The notes beneath the pieces were generated by a model. It ran no database searches, was not told where the DNA came from, and was given only the letters and a program-made list of their open reading frames with translations. Made by a program: the position numbers and the translations under genes. Below, in pieces: positions 46,125-58,096 of a stretch of 64,000 nucleotides of DNA. How positions within the stretch are numbered: the first letter of the stretch is position 1; the number at the start of each line of letters is the position of its first letter. Origin of the DNA: Melampsora larici-populina 98AG31 (taxonomy: Eukaryota; Basidiomycota; Pucciniomycetes; Pucciniales; Melampsoraceae); contig NW_006768794.1 of the NCBI RefSeq assembly GCF_000204055.1, forward strand, positions 626,642 through 690,641. The letters are read 5' to 3'.

Positions 46125-46224
46125 NNNNNNNNNNNNNNNNNNNNNNNNNNNNNNNNNNNNNNNNNNNNNNNNNNNNNNNNNNNNNNNNNNNNNNNNNNNN
46201 NNNNNNNNNNNNNNNNNNNNNNNN
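46125..46224. other. Assembly gap of 100 N
   Basis: Exactly 100 N, the usual placeholder for a scaffold gap of unknown size. Any open frame across it is meaningless. Confidence 0.99.
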
Positions 46225-47896
46225 TAATATTGCCTGAGCAGCTACAGAATTATATGTAGTGAATTTTTGGGACAATTTTTTCAAATTCAAAAAATTTACA
46301 TGTGGTACAACATGTGATTTATTTATTCTGATGGGTAAAAATTGAGCAGACCTGTATGTACATGATAGACAACTATTTACTGAGCTTGCTGCACATATGT
46401 AGTGTGGGTGTTATGGCTCAGGTGTGCAGTATTGGATCCTTTTATGAAAAACTGTACTATCAATCATTTTCCTCTTCCAACCCGGGGAGGTTGAATGATG
46501 TTCACAGTGATGTGAGCCATGGCATCATTATATTTAAGAAGATGATTCCCCCAAAGATAAAACCAACACGATGAACCCACCTAAAAATTGAATGCAAGAC
46601 TCAAGATGATGAAGGATTTTGGCAGATGTGACGAAAAGCCAAAAAATAAACACAAGGCAGAAGGGAAAGGTGGTGGGAAGATTTCTCAAGAGAATGCTAG
46701 AAATTGTCAAGAAGTCCTGCCGGACTTGTCAGTGGAACAAACTGACAACACATCATATATATCAACATGTAATGTGTGCTCCCTTCTATGTGAACAGGAC
46801 AGAGGTCTTTGCCACAGAAGTAGATAGTATCACACATGTGTCACACTTTTTGTGAGTTGATCTGTAAAATACTGGGACCTACCAGCTGGTTGTTGAACTC
46901 AATGCCCTGCGTTTCCTGAATAGGGCTGAAAAGATAGTCTCCATTACACCAATGATGATAGCTTTTAAAGACTTGAATTCACCTACTTGATCTAGCTGCT
47001 GTCATCCGTCTAGAAGTCATCTGCCCTTCACTGAGTTGGCATCATGCAACATTATATTCTTGCCAGGGAATATAGTATGTTTATGGTCTATTGCAGTGAA
47101 TCAAATTCATTCTAAGTCAGATATGCCTTGTTACTTGAGCTATCATGAATGTCATCTGAATTTCTGCAGACTGTGTTCTGTATCTTTTGCATGTCCTTGT
47201 CAGGATGCATTGCTATGTTGGGGAGATAGATTGACTGGCGTGAAAAAAATGGTCTGAATTGATACAATACTGAGAGCTTGACTTCATCTTACCAAACTGA
47301 TGTGCTTGGGTCTCTTGTGCACTAGCTTGCTTATCATGAGATTGGTCACCAAGTTTGGGCTTTGCCATTGCTGAATTGGCAAAGAGACCATGGCTGACTA
47401 GAGGTACTTCATTAAGGTAGGATGTGTCAAGTAAAGCTCTATATGATTGGCTGTTCAATTGTAAATTGATTGGCCTGTTGTGAAAAATTGACATTGCAGC
47501 GCACAAGTTCCTGGCATTTCTCCAACTGAGGGAAGCTCATCACTTGTATTCAACATTGAACAGCGGGCAAAGGCAATAGTCACAAATAAGGTGGTAATGT
47601 TGTCTCAATAGGTTTTCTTGTTTTGCATTCAACACAGATATGTATGTAAACTTCTTGCATAGTTGCCTGCCCCCAAGAAAAAGTACCCATGGGATACCTC
47701 CAAGGCAAATTCTGGACCCTACTGATCCAGATTTGCTTGAAGCAAAAATCTAAGGACTCCATGTATTTGGTCTCCAAGCTAGATATTCTGGCTGTTATAC
47801 AACCCACTTACTGTTTAGATTGAGGCTTTGAGCCATTGTATCAATCAAATCTAGTGCAGCTCGAAAGGATGTATGTATGAAGTATGGTCACCCATG

Positions 47897-47930
47897 CTCA
47901 AGGAGCCAGGTGAAAACCTGGCTCCTTGAG
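47897..47930. repeat. Perfect 15-bp hairpin with GAAA loop
   Basis: CTCAAGGAGCCAGGT is followed by GAAA and its exact reverse complement. A run of T follows (GGGATTTTT). It could be a fold-back element core or a transcribed hairpin. Confidence 0.75.
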
Positions 47931-48550
47931 GGATTTTTCTTGGTGAATGATTTCTTTGAATAGCATCAGCATGGTTGTGTGTTTTATATTGCAGAAAAAC
48001 ATGTATGTTATGTTACTCACAGGCAGTAGAATCTTGTCTTGTTGATTCACTTTGTTTTTTGTGGAAATCCAATGAATGGTGATGCCCAGCCCTGAAGAAG
48101 CTCTTTGGGCAGCCCAAAGATTCAGCCATAGCTTCCAAGATGGCTGCAGAAACCAAAAAAGCCCCTGAAAGCATTTGGGTTTTGGGGGCCGAACCCGGAC
48201 CTGTTTGCAGGGCTTCTCTGGGGTGGATTTTGCACTTGATTTGTCCTTGGGCCATTGGGCCAGCCCAGCTCAGGAGCCCACCCCCAGGCTGGAGGTGATG
48301 TACGCTTGGGCTAATGCTATTACTGAGGCTATTTGGGCTCAGCCTGGGCTGCCAAAAGAACATTGGGCTAGGTGCCACTGTTACATTCAATTCTCTAAAA
48401 TTACATTGTGTATCTTGTTGACTTGTATTTGAACCAAGGATATTGACATGTGTATATTTACAGAGGATCCATAAGAAAGCATACAGATGCATCTGTTGGT
48501 AATCAACCCCCATGCCATGTCTGACAACTGCACATACTGGGGAGAAGATT

Positions 48551-48693
48551 TTGCCACATATCAAAATGTAAGTGATGTGTTGATCAGTTTCACTGAGTGC
48601 ACACACAGCCAAAGTCATACCACAGTAACTGAAGGTGCTTGTGCACTCTTGGAATTTGATCAACACATCTCTCACATTTTGATATGTCACAAA
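48551..48693. repeat. Long inverted repeat, about 53-bp arms
   Basis: 48551-48603 matches the reverse complement of 48641-48693 (shared ACATATCAAAATGT, GATGTGTTGATCA, AGTGCACA) at roughly 85 percent by eye. It could form a strong stem with a 37-base loop and may be a fold-back MITE. Confidence 0.7.
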
Positions 48694-49905
48694 GTTCTCA
48701 TCATGGTGAAGCAAGTAGAACCCCCCACCAGACATATACACATGTTCACAACTCTGCACCACTGTTTGCATTGTATTCTCACACACTTTCACACCTCTTG
48801 TTTCAACTTCATCCAAACTTGATAAGATGCACACTTCAAACCTACATTCTCAACAATTGAATTGTCTCACATCAACAATACTCAGTTTACTCATGTATTC
48901 TCAGTATGTTAACACATGCTCCTTTGACTGCATTTGCTTAAAAAGACAACCCAACCAATCCCATTGTCATATTGTCCACAATAAAATTTTGTGAACTTGT
49001 GTTTGGAAAAGCAAACCTACAGTGATCAAACAGGTATGGAATTATTAAGTGATGCCTTCATCCCTAGCACATGTTTGAAATTCCAAGGCAGGCTGCCCCC
49101 CTGGACCCCACTATCAAACACTACACCAAAATTAATATTTTCCGAGCAGAAAAGATAATTAGGAGCAACATAAGTCACATGATCTCAGATTATTTTATTA
49201 ATCTGTAATTCAGATTATCTTCATAATCTGTGACTCCTGTGGCTCTATAATCCTGAGACCCACCTATGTAAGTCAAGGATATGGGCATCTCAGGATAATA
49301 CAAAGTTACACAGATCTACAATGTCACACTAATAAGCAAAATCCATCAAATTCTTGCTACTGTATGTTTTTTTTGGAGATTTGCTTCGAAAACATTGAAA
49401 AAGGGAACTTTGTATCCATCAGACATCCCAGTCATCTCCCAATTACAATTTACAACAGTTCATATGTGATTCAACATTTAGAATTACACAGATCCGTAAT
49501 TGACATGAGATTGAGACAGTTACATACATTGCTGTATGCTTACATTAAAAGAAGATCTACATATTGAATCTTGCCCAATATAAATTCTTTAAGGGCACCG
49601 GTGTATGAGGGTCGTCCGCTCTTACTTTGGTGAGCCAAGATCTGGGTGATGCATAAACTATATTGTAATGACTGCTGACTAAACTGATAATAAGGAAACC
49701 ATCAGTTGATTATATGCCACAAGCAAGTCGCCCATAGAAAGCGGATTGGTTGCAATTTCCACGCTGATCTGATGATACAAACCATCTATCGAATTTATGA
49801 ATAAGACAGTACTTGATAAAATTAAAGTCGCCCTCTCGACATCAACTTTCAGCAACTCCATCTTTTTTTACTTCCACATCATTACCTTTTCCTATAGCTT
49901 TGAAG

Positions 49906-51759
49906 ATGCTTGACCCAGATGCCCGAGGCATCAACAAGCAGATGATGCTTGATTGGATGCACATCAATCACCCTAAGACTCCAATCATGACAAGCATGGG
50001 TAGGGACGAAATTGCAAATCTAGTCAGAGAAGCTCAACCTGAATGTAATGCCGACACCTTTGCTTATAAATTAATCTTTGGAGATCTCCTGTTCTTTTTC
50101 TCTACCCCATAATCATAAAAGCTCGTAAAATACTTATCCATCTATTTCTGCTTATCATAATTTACAGATTTTCCTAATGGACGCATGCGATCTTCTGGTA
50201 ATCACACACGCAAGCCGGACACCTCAATGCCAACAGGATCTTCAACTCGCAGACTTCCAGCGCCTGATTCAAAGATCAATACCAACCCAAAGGCATCACC
50301 TGCAAGTAATGAAGTCTCAGAACCAAGTGCTTCAGTCTCCACGAAATCTTCTAAGAAGAAACGTTGCGCTTCTCCCGAGACAAAACCAGTACAAAAAAAA
50401 CGAGCTGTATCAGTCAAAGCCACCGCTTCTTTCAAGAAGCTTGAGGCAACATCGCAAGACTCAAAGGCTTTATCGATCAAAAGGAATGAGATCAAGGTGA
50501 TGAAGAAAAAAGTTAGTACATCTTTTTTATGTGTAATCCTCACGGGCTTGTACAAGGCTTGTCACATTCATCACATTTGTTTTCGGACTTCAGGGTGTCC
50601 AATTTGCAGACTCGACCAATCCAGAGTCTAGTGGTGATCATGAGCTTAAGAATGATAGGACGTCAGTTAGATCTGATTGTGCTCAAGCTTCTCCGGGTAT
50701 TCCGTTCAAACCAGCAGTCAATCCGGTGTGTCAATTTTGTCTTCCATCCAACACTGTCCCTGCCTATTCCAATCGTTGATATACAAGCTTATGTGAAGAT
50801 CATCACACCAGAACAATCATGATTCTTCACGAACACATCGTCTATCACTTGGATGTTATTCCAACGCTTGTATTCAGGGTGGCGATAAAGCAGCATGTGA
50901 CGTTGAGCGATACAGTATAATGCCAAAAACGCCACCATATTTATCCTCAGCTCTGTTACCCACCGATTCTAATCCATCAACACATCTCACCCCGGCAGAC
51001 AGTCTTCAAGAAGGAAATCTTGTGTCTGTGAGCCCGGAGGATGTTACCCCTCTAAATACAGAAAACAATAATGAACTCTACACAGAGGACTTTATAACTT
51101 TTACAGAGAAGGATTTTTTTGAAGGCGAAAACATTGGTTAGTTCAAATGGGATCTGTGGTTTGGCCAATCTGACCGTTTGTTTCTTTGGCTGGATCAGTT
51201 ATTGGTAGAGATATCACACCTATTTCTCCCGATAACAAACCTTCATCAATTGTACTAGATTCTCTCATCACGTCAAACGAGAAGAAGAGGTCAGGTGTCG
51301 AAGTTTCAAGCTGAGAGACGCAAAGTATCCCAAGGCGAGTTATATTGATTATGAAGCGTTGTGAAAATCCACTGATCTTGATTAAGCTGACATGATGATT
51401 ATGTGAATAAAAATCATTGACGTATAGTTCATGCGCTTGAGGCGCGCGTTGATCACCTAGAAAAGGAGGTCGCTCGGTTCAGTGATCTCCAAGAGCATGT
51501 TATATTGCAAATTCAGGAGGAGGTTCAAAAGAGTATCGAAGGCTCTATTAAGCATGGCATCAAAGAAGCGACGGAAACTCTCAAGGCTGGACTACAAAAA
51601 ATGACCTGGGAATTGCAAGAAGCTAATGATGCCATTAAAGCTCATGATGAAGCATTGCTTAGTTTACTTAATGATGGATCAAACAGTGAGGAACAAGGGG
51701 CTGATGACGACCAGACTGATGCTGGGTCTTCTGTTGGTAGTAACAAGTCTTCTATCTGA
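49906..51759 (+). CDS. Gene A: SAP-like module and coiled coil, 433 aa
   Basis: Six exons (49906-50044, 50168-50511, 50594-50725, 50878-51136, 51199-51294, 51428-51759) join in consistent phases. Residues about 10-45 (INKQMMLDWMHINHP, then GRDEIANLVREAQ) look like a helix-turn-helix SAP-type DNA-binding motif; this is judged by pattern only. A basic Ser/Lys-rich stretch (STKSSKKKRCASPETK, KKRAVSVKATASFKKL) follows, likely nuclear. Near the C-terminus LEARVDHLEKEVARF begins a coiled coil of about 80 residues, followed by an acidic tail. A DNA-binding accessory protein of the nearby transposase is my inference. I recognise no named family. An upstream ATG at 49813 in frame is possible. Confidence 0.72.
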
Positions 51760-52954
51760 TATTTAAGATCAATTGGTTCTCTGTTCTCAATTTTCCTCCA
51801 TCTATTTTTGTGGATCATTTTTTGTTGCTCTTACAATGTTGCTACCCTCTTCCGGAGCATCTTAGTGTATGATGGTTATATGAGTTCCTTTTAGTATAGG
51901 ACTGAATTTATTATTTATCAATTTATCAATTTACTCGTACTGGGAGATACTTTCACTTCTCTCACTTGTGTTCTGAACTAGTATTTTATGAAAACATCCA
52001 CCTACTATATTCATGATCAAATTTTGTTTCCCGAATTCATGATGCTTGGATAGAACGAGCAAAACTACCATGCCTTCAACATTGGAAAAACCTTCAATGC
52101 TGATTTAGTTGGATCAGTCATCATACATACACACGTGGAATTTTCTCATTAAATGAAGACATAATCTATTTTGAATACCTCAGTTGCGTATTGGCACCGT
52201 TCAAGGGGCCATCATCCCACCTCAGATAGATGTTGAAATTGGCATTTGATCAACATGAGGACTTGTTAAACACTAAATCTCAAATGTCTTCAAATGATAT
52301 GGTTTAATTGAACCCACATGTTGATAATATGGTACAAATTCAATGTGATGTACCCGATTATGGACAGCCTTTATTATTGCAATCAATGATTATGAGTTAT
52401 TTGATAGGTGGAACAGATGTATCGTCTGTGCATGTAGATGCCACCTTGTCATCTGATGTTCTGACTTGCACTCAGCTGCAACAAGATTGAGCACCTGTCT
52501 AATTAGTGGATGATGTTGTCGAGGAAACAACTACAATACCAGATCCACTAGAATAATCATCATATGTCAGTAACAGCATACTACTGACATGAAAGAAAGG
52601 CAATCCGTTGATCTGAAAACCTGAATTGTCAACATCTGTATATGTATACGGTTACCATTTACATATCCCCTTTCAAATGGAGTCTTTAATTCATTCAATG
52701 ATAGATGTCATCAAGACAACTTTGACGAGCATAATTTCTGTGGCCTTATATCATACTTCGATGGCTGAACAAAAGATTATAAGTTCATGAGCAGAATCCT
52801 CTCATTTTTCATTCTATCTAGTCATAAGATTATACCTCATAGAGTTTTCATCTACATTAATAATTATAATCTGTTTATGCAGCTGGTCTGCACGGTTAAG
52901 AACACATAATTAGATATATCTCAGCGCAACTTTATATATCATCCTTATAATTAA
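51760..52954. promoter_or_regulatory. Spacer between genes A and B
   Basis: AT-rich, no supported gene. Presumably the 3' region of A and the promoter of B. TATATAT-like stretches near 52912-52940 lie 15-45 bp before the B start, rather close for a TATA box. Confidence 0.4.
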
Positions 52955-55537
52955 ATGCCATCAATCCCTATTCCCAGAGGACGTCGTCGTAGTCAGCGCC
53001 AGTCCAATCGTCGAACTTTGCAAGATTCTGAAGATAACTCGAACCATCAAGCAGAATTTTCGAAAGGAAAGAAGAGGAAAAAGGACTCGTGTGTAGTTTC
53101 AGGTAAGTCTGATACTCAAATAGAAATCAACCAAAGTTTGTGTTGGTACCAAAACGACCAAAAGAAACTGACTCTTGCCAAAATATGAACAGATGATCTG
53201 CCAGCACGCCCAACAGGGCCGAGGGAGTCTCTCGAAGAAGTGGGCGTCCACGTCGGTCAGAAGACATCCCGGGAGCGGCTCCTGGAACTCCTAGCCCAGC
53301 GTGTCAAGCCTAAGAAGCCTCGGCTGGACAAGAAAACACCAAAAGCTATCCGTCCAAAGAACACTTCAAGCCAATTCAATCAGGACAAACATAGAAACAA
53401 CAGTACACCTACTTCGGAAACTCTCAAGACTCCGCAACAGGAAATAGAAACAGTTACGTATTCGGTCTTTCATGAGTCTCAGCTTGTCAACATGCTACAT
53501 GATGTGGGGATGGATACACGGGGACTCGACAAGGATGCGCTTGTCAAAGCTTGCAGGACATACCATGATTTGAGTATGTGAAAGGTGTCAGATTAAGCTC
53601 TTGATCCTGAACGGCAGCTGATACTGAGTTTTGAGCAGTTACAATTCCTGAATTCTCAATTGACATACCTCAAGCTAGTTCTTCGAAATCAAAAACTGGT
53701 AAGCTCTTCCAGATATCCTCCGCAACACATGATGTGATCGCTTGATTGAGATTTTTTTTGGCAAATTCAAGGAGTATCTGCGTCCAAGGATCTTCCGAGT
53801 CTTGAACACAGGCGTTTTGCTTTTCCTCGGCCGAGACCAACTTTACCATTAGTGGAGACCACGAGATCAGAACACCAAAAAGGTAAGGGGAAGGCGGTCG
53901 CATCCGACACGGACGATGATTGGGTACAACCAAGTGATCAAGAAATGTCGGACTTTTTGGAAGATGATGTGGAAGTGAAAGATGTGCGTACAATGCTTAC
54001 ACTTCAATCACATTTATCTATGGAAACGTACAATATTAAAAAGCCCTGTTAAACAGCCAAAAACCAACTCTTCTAAAGATAAAGGTGCAGAAGCAACTAT
54101 TCCGGGTGGCGTAAATCAGAATAGAACCGGCAGTAGTCCAGGGACAGAGTCAGCCACTTCCGATCAAAGCAAATTAATCACTTGGTTGAAAACAACACTG
54201 CTAGATACTCAAGATCGAGTCGAAGAACTTGAAAGCAGTTATCGAATTCTATCCGGTCTGGTCAAGAGATTGGTTAAAGATCGTGATAATGACAAGAAAG
54301 AAGATATAAATACATGCGGTGGGCGAGTTGCGGTGAGCTGCATTTGTCACAGGCTTTCATCATAGATATAATCTTGACATCAGTTACCTTAATGTGTTGT
54401 AAAAAATAGGCACGTCTCAGGTTTCATGTTGAAACTCTCTTAGGGACCGAGAAAACTAAAGCCCTACCACGGCCTGCAAGCTCAGAGGATCATAGTACAT
54501 GGAAGGCTGATAGACCCTTGGATGATGTTGAATTTCTCTTAGATCTTGAATCAACCCCGAATAACGTGCAAGAAGAGGATCCTTGCTTCCCATTCAAAGA
54601 CGGACCAGGCCACTCAAACGCATCCCCTCAACAACTGTCAATCATGTGGCAGATGATGAAATCTGTTGGTGTGATGAGCTTTCGACCTGATTTCTCTAAA
54701 GCTGCTTCATCAAAGTATAACAAGTGGCTATGGGACCTTGCACTTAAAATATTTGTCAAGCTTGCAGAATGTGGAGAATACACGGGGATTCCACTTGATG
54801 CAGCAGGAATTTTGGTGATTAAAAAGAATCTAGCAACACATATACAAACGCTTATGAAGAGGTATGTGTAATATATTCATTGAAGCGCCTTTCTCAAACG
54901 TTGGAACAAATACTTATGCAACGACAAATTTCATCACAGGTATCGTCAAGAAAACTGGGACGCTGCACGGAAGAAAAAAGCAGCAGATGAAGTCAGAAGA
55001 GCTACAAGGATGCGAAATGTGAGTGGCATATATTGATAACTCATCCATGTTAATAAGCATATTCTGATGATATTATTGTAGCTGAAATCACTGCGAGAGC
55101 GTGTAGCTCTCTCTAGACAAAGCTTGTGGCCACTTGCTGCCTTGATGGTTGCCGCTTGTAGTGATGATGAGACAGAAGACGAAGAAGTTATGGAACTGAG
55201 CGAAAATTTGCGCTACAGCCGACCACGCCACGTAAGAAGGCTCCAGTGGCGCAGCTCCGACCTCGAAATGGTCTGTTCTCGTGTTGACGAATACAAAGTC
55301 AAGATTGATAGTAGCATACCTGGGTTTTCGCCTGGTCAAAGAGGCCGTCGCCCACGAGAGCGTCTTCGGAGTCAGGATGGACCTGTAAGTAGAATCGAGG
55401 CACCTGTAGGACTGCCAGTGGATTGTTATTCAGAAGAATGGTTGAATAGATTGTCGGCCTTGGAGCGAAATCAGCTGGAAATACATCCAATACCCATTCT
55501 GCACAAGATGATTGAAGCTCTCGACTCTCTCATTTGA
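52955..55537 (+). CDS. Gene B: large basic protein with SAP-like modules, 687 aa
   Basis: Eight exons (52955-53102, 53193-53573, 53639-53698, 53772-53983, 54057-54332, 54410-54861, 54940-55018, 55082-55537) join with every phase consistent. The N-terminus is strongly basic (PRGRRRSQRQSNRR, GKKRKKD). Two short helical modules follow (SRERLLELLAQRVKPKKPR and SQLVNMLHDVGMDTRGLDKD), the second SAP-like. Acidic patches (DTDDDWVQPSDQEM), a coiled coil (LDTQDRVEELESSYRIL) and a conserved-looking C-terminal half (WQMMKSVGVMSFRPDFSK, LQWRSSDLEMVCSRVDEY, LPVDCYSEEWLNRLSALE) complete it. The last part reminds me of large uncharacterised families in rust genomes. Function unknown. It faces gene C, 694 bp away. 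Confidence 0.75.
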
Positions 55538-55876
55538 TTGTACATCGATTAATATTACAATCTTTTTAATTGTGATGTAAAAAAATCATTTTCATAAGTC
55601 GTTTTTCGGCAATGTCACTTGCATGTATTCATGTAAATTTATAACATGAAAAAATGTACCTTATGAATTACATTTCATATAGATGGAATTGAATTTACTT
55701 GCTTCGTTTTTCACATTTTTGATACACCATAGCCACTTGAGTCTCCCAAGTTGACTTGAGTTGTCAAGGTTCCAGCTTTGAGTCCAATCATAACTGTGTC
55801 TAGTAAAGGATACACCTCAGATCTGTTATGATGGGAGATGTGATGCCTTTCTGCTGGTTCTATGCGGCTCATTTTT

Positions 55877-55903
55877 AAGACTTCAAAAGATCTTTGAAGT
55901 CTT
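55877..55903. terminator. Hairpin between convergent genes B and C
   Basis: AAGACTTCAAA and TTTGAAGTCTT form a perfect 11-bp stem with a five-base loop, about 340 bp past each gene end. A 3'-end or insulating role is possible but unproven in fungi. Confidence 0.35.
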
Positions 55904-56230
55904 TTGCTTTGATTCCACGTGCACTATCAAATAAAAAAATCATTGAAAAAAACTCAATATCAACAATGTGTCAGTTCAGGATTTCTTTTGTCTAAACAAA
56001 GGGATCGCTTTTTCTAACTTTTGATTCTTTGCTTATACTAGCAAAGGCCTCAAATCATTACCACAAAGTAAGATCTCTCAAATCAACTGATGCTGTAGAG
56101 GTTGAGAGGGATTTGTAATTCCAAAACTTATTTTCAACCAACACGCTCACAAGGCCTTGAAAAAGGAATTGAAGAATAAGAAAAACATAAAAAAAACAAG
56201 ATTGAACCGGTTGTGAGGGAAATCACAGTG

Positions 56231-57497
56231 TTAGAAGCTGTCATCCCAGACTCCATGTTTAATTGCAAGTGCCTTCATTTTCTTTCGTGCCTCAAATCCC
56301 CAGCCATGGAGCTTTGAATCACGATACTCAACCCACTTCTCTGATGTCATACCCTCTCGCATTTCATACACTTTTGAGATTCGATCTACCAAAGCTTGCG
56401 AAATCTGAACAGAGCAAGCAAAGCGTCTTACCTCGGCAAGTTCTGGAGCGATGACTTCCTTTCGTGCATTGAAGGTTTTTGAAGGTGTCGTGCGATGGTG
56501 AACCTTAGTACGCCACAATAGTTCAATAACTCCATCGCATGCATCCAGATCGACTTCAAGATTATAATCATCAAGAACAAAACATGACCCTAATACATTT
56601 CCCCTTGGTGCACTAGGTCCACGTTCGTAAAGTCCTCCAGTCTTCCGATCAATCAAGCTGAAGAAACCAAAGGCATACTCCGTAGCATCACGGTCCTTAT
56701 GCTTCTTGTTGGTAAATTGATCGAAAGTTACTGTTACGTTGGATGAAAAGACCGTGGCATTAGGCGAGACATAGAAAGATTCGCCAGCCCAGGAAGGGGC
56801 ATTTGTAGCTTTAGCAAGGTCGGCGTTGGATTGAAAAGCGTAGGAAGACAGTCCTGAAAATCGTTCAGCGAAGAAATTCTCAATCTCCAGTAGATTTTCT
56901 TGACATTCTAGATCTTCCTGCATCTTGGCAAGGTCACGAGAAGTTTGCTCGTTCCATGAATATGAAGCTGTCAAAGCCAAGCACTGTTAGTACATAATTA
57001 TGCGTGATGAGTAAGTCATAATATCAATACATACCTGCACTGACTTCTTTCTCAAAACCTGCTCGCATTCCAAACGCGTACATTTTACCATACTTTCTTG
57101 ATCTACGCTTCTCCTTATAAGAAGCACCATTGATATCAATCAAATTACGGGCCGTAGAGTGTGTGTACGCGGTGCTGATGGCATGATCGAACAACGCAAA
57201 CAACTTTTTGTTCGATTCGTTCCGCTCGTTAAAACGAGCAATAAGAAGAAGTTCGGATGTATCGGCATCTAGGCATACCACGGTACCATAGGTAAGTCGA
57301 AATCGAGGTCGGCCATATTTTCTTCCTTTCTTAAAGAAGAGAAACTTCGAATCGGCCGGTAGACCATATTCTTTGGTCAGCTTGGCTTTCTTCGCAGCTC
57401 GTGCGTTGAGAAGTGGATGAAGTGAGTTCTTCTTGTTTTTTTCAACCGTCCTTTTGGCGCGAGCTCGAATAGTACTTTGAGATTTTTGCTTGGGCAT
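56231..57497 (-). CDS. Gene C: basic two-exon protein, 399 aa, unknown
   Basis: Exons 57497-57035 and 56967-56231 join in phase across a 67-bp intron. The N-terminal 60 residues are very basic (RARAKRTVEKNKKN, ARAAKKAKLTKEYG), likely nuclear or nucleic-acid binding. Conserved-looking blocks follow: YGRPRFRLTYGTVVCLDAD, LLIARFNERNES, and RRSRKYGKMYAFGMRAGFEKE. The second exon has LSSYAFQSNADLAK and FGFFSLIDRKTGG. I do not recognise the family. An in-frame ATG further upstream (57641) exists, but 57497 gives the clean basic start. It lies between gene B and the transposase in the block. Confidence 0.72.
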
Positions 57498-58096
57498 TGT
57501 GAAAGATTCTGATTTGAATAAGTTGATGACAGTCGATTTGAAAAGAGAATTTGAAAAATTGGAGTAAGACGACTCAAAACAATGATCAAATGTAATGAAA
57601 ATTGTAATCGCAGGAGAAGTAGATTCTAGATCATCAAACACGCTGGTTGACCTCCCTGTAGCTTCTGTGTTATGTGTCGCGATGACTCAATCTCCGAAGC
57701 AGATCAGGGAAGTAAGATAGTGTGATAAAATAGGATATCAACTTGTTTGATTGATGCGATGAATATGGTTTTGTCTGGTTCTGGGTGATTTTGGTGTTGG
57801 TTGGGGTTAGGCTCTTGTAGCAGATAAGTACTGACTCGGGAGGGAATGTGCACCTGTCTAAACTTAACAAAGTCCCCTGTCGCGAGGACAGCGCGGGACT
57901 TTGTTAAGTTTAGCACCTGTCTATCCCATGACGATTAATGCAGTGTGGTTTAAACTTGTCTACTCGGGTTTGGACAGTCTACATTTTGATCAGTCTAAAA
58001 ATCAATGAGAATCGATGTATTTGACAAGAGAGATCTTGATGTCTGTAAAGTTGACTGTAGATACATAAATATATACATAAGTATCACATGACAAGT
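57498..58096. other. Spacer between genes C and D
   Basis: Holds the presumed promoter of gene C, the inverted repeat at 57850-57922 and the 3' region of the transposase. No gene is supported. Confidence 0.4.
57850..57922. repeat. Perfect inverted repeat with flanking direct repeat
   Basis: Arms of 19 bp (CTAAACTTAACAAAGTCCC at 57858-57876 and its exact complement at 57895-57913) enclose CTGTCGCGAGGACAG, itself palindromic. The 10-bp sequence GCACCTGTCT occurs at both outer edges (57850-57859, 57913-57922), slightly overlapping the arms. It could be a tiny fold-back transposon with a target duplication or a protein-binding site. Confidence 0.7.

Larger units (their letters stand above)
46225..49905. 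other. Gene-poor region with hairpins
   Basis: Only short frames without domains, plus one 273-codon minus frame at 48013-48834 that runs through hairpin arms and a GC-rich block and so looks accidental. Composition shifts at 48080-48370, a GC-rich block with many GGGC/GCCC motifs. No RNA gene was recognised. Confidence 0.45.

Noticed and set aside
46063..46290. Open frame across the N gap
   Set aside because: It spans 100 undefined bases, so the protein has no meaning.
48013..48834. 273-codon minus-strand frame
   Set aside because: It runs through both arms of an inverted repeat and a GC-rich transposon-like block, with no domain, start context or splice sites.
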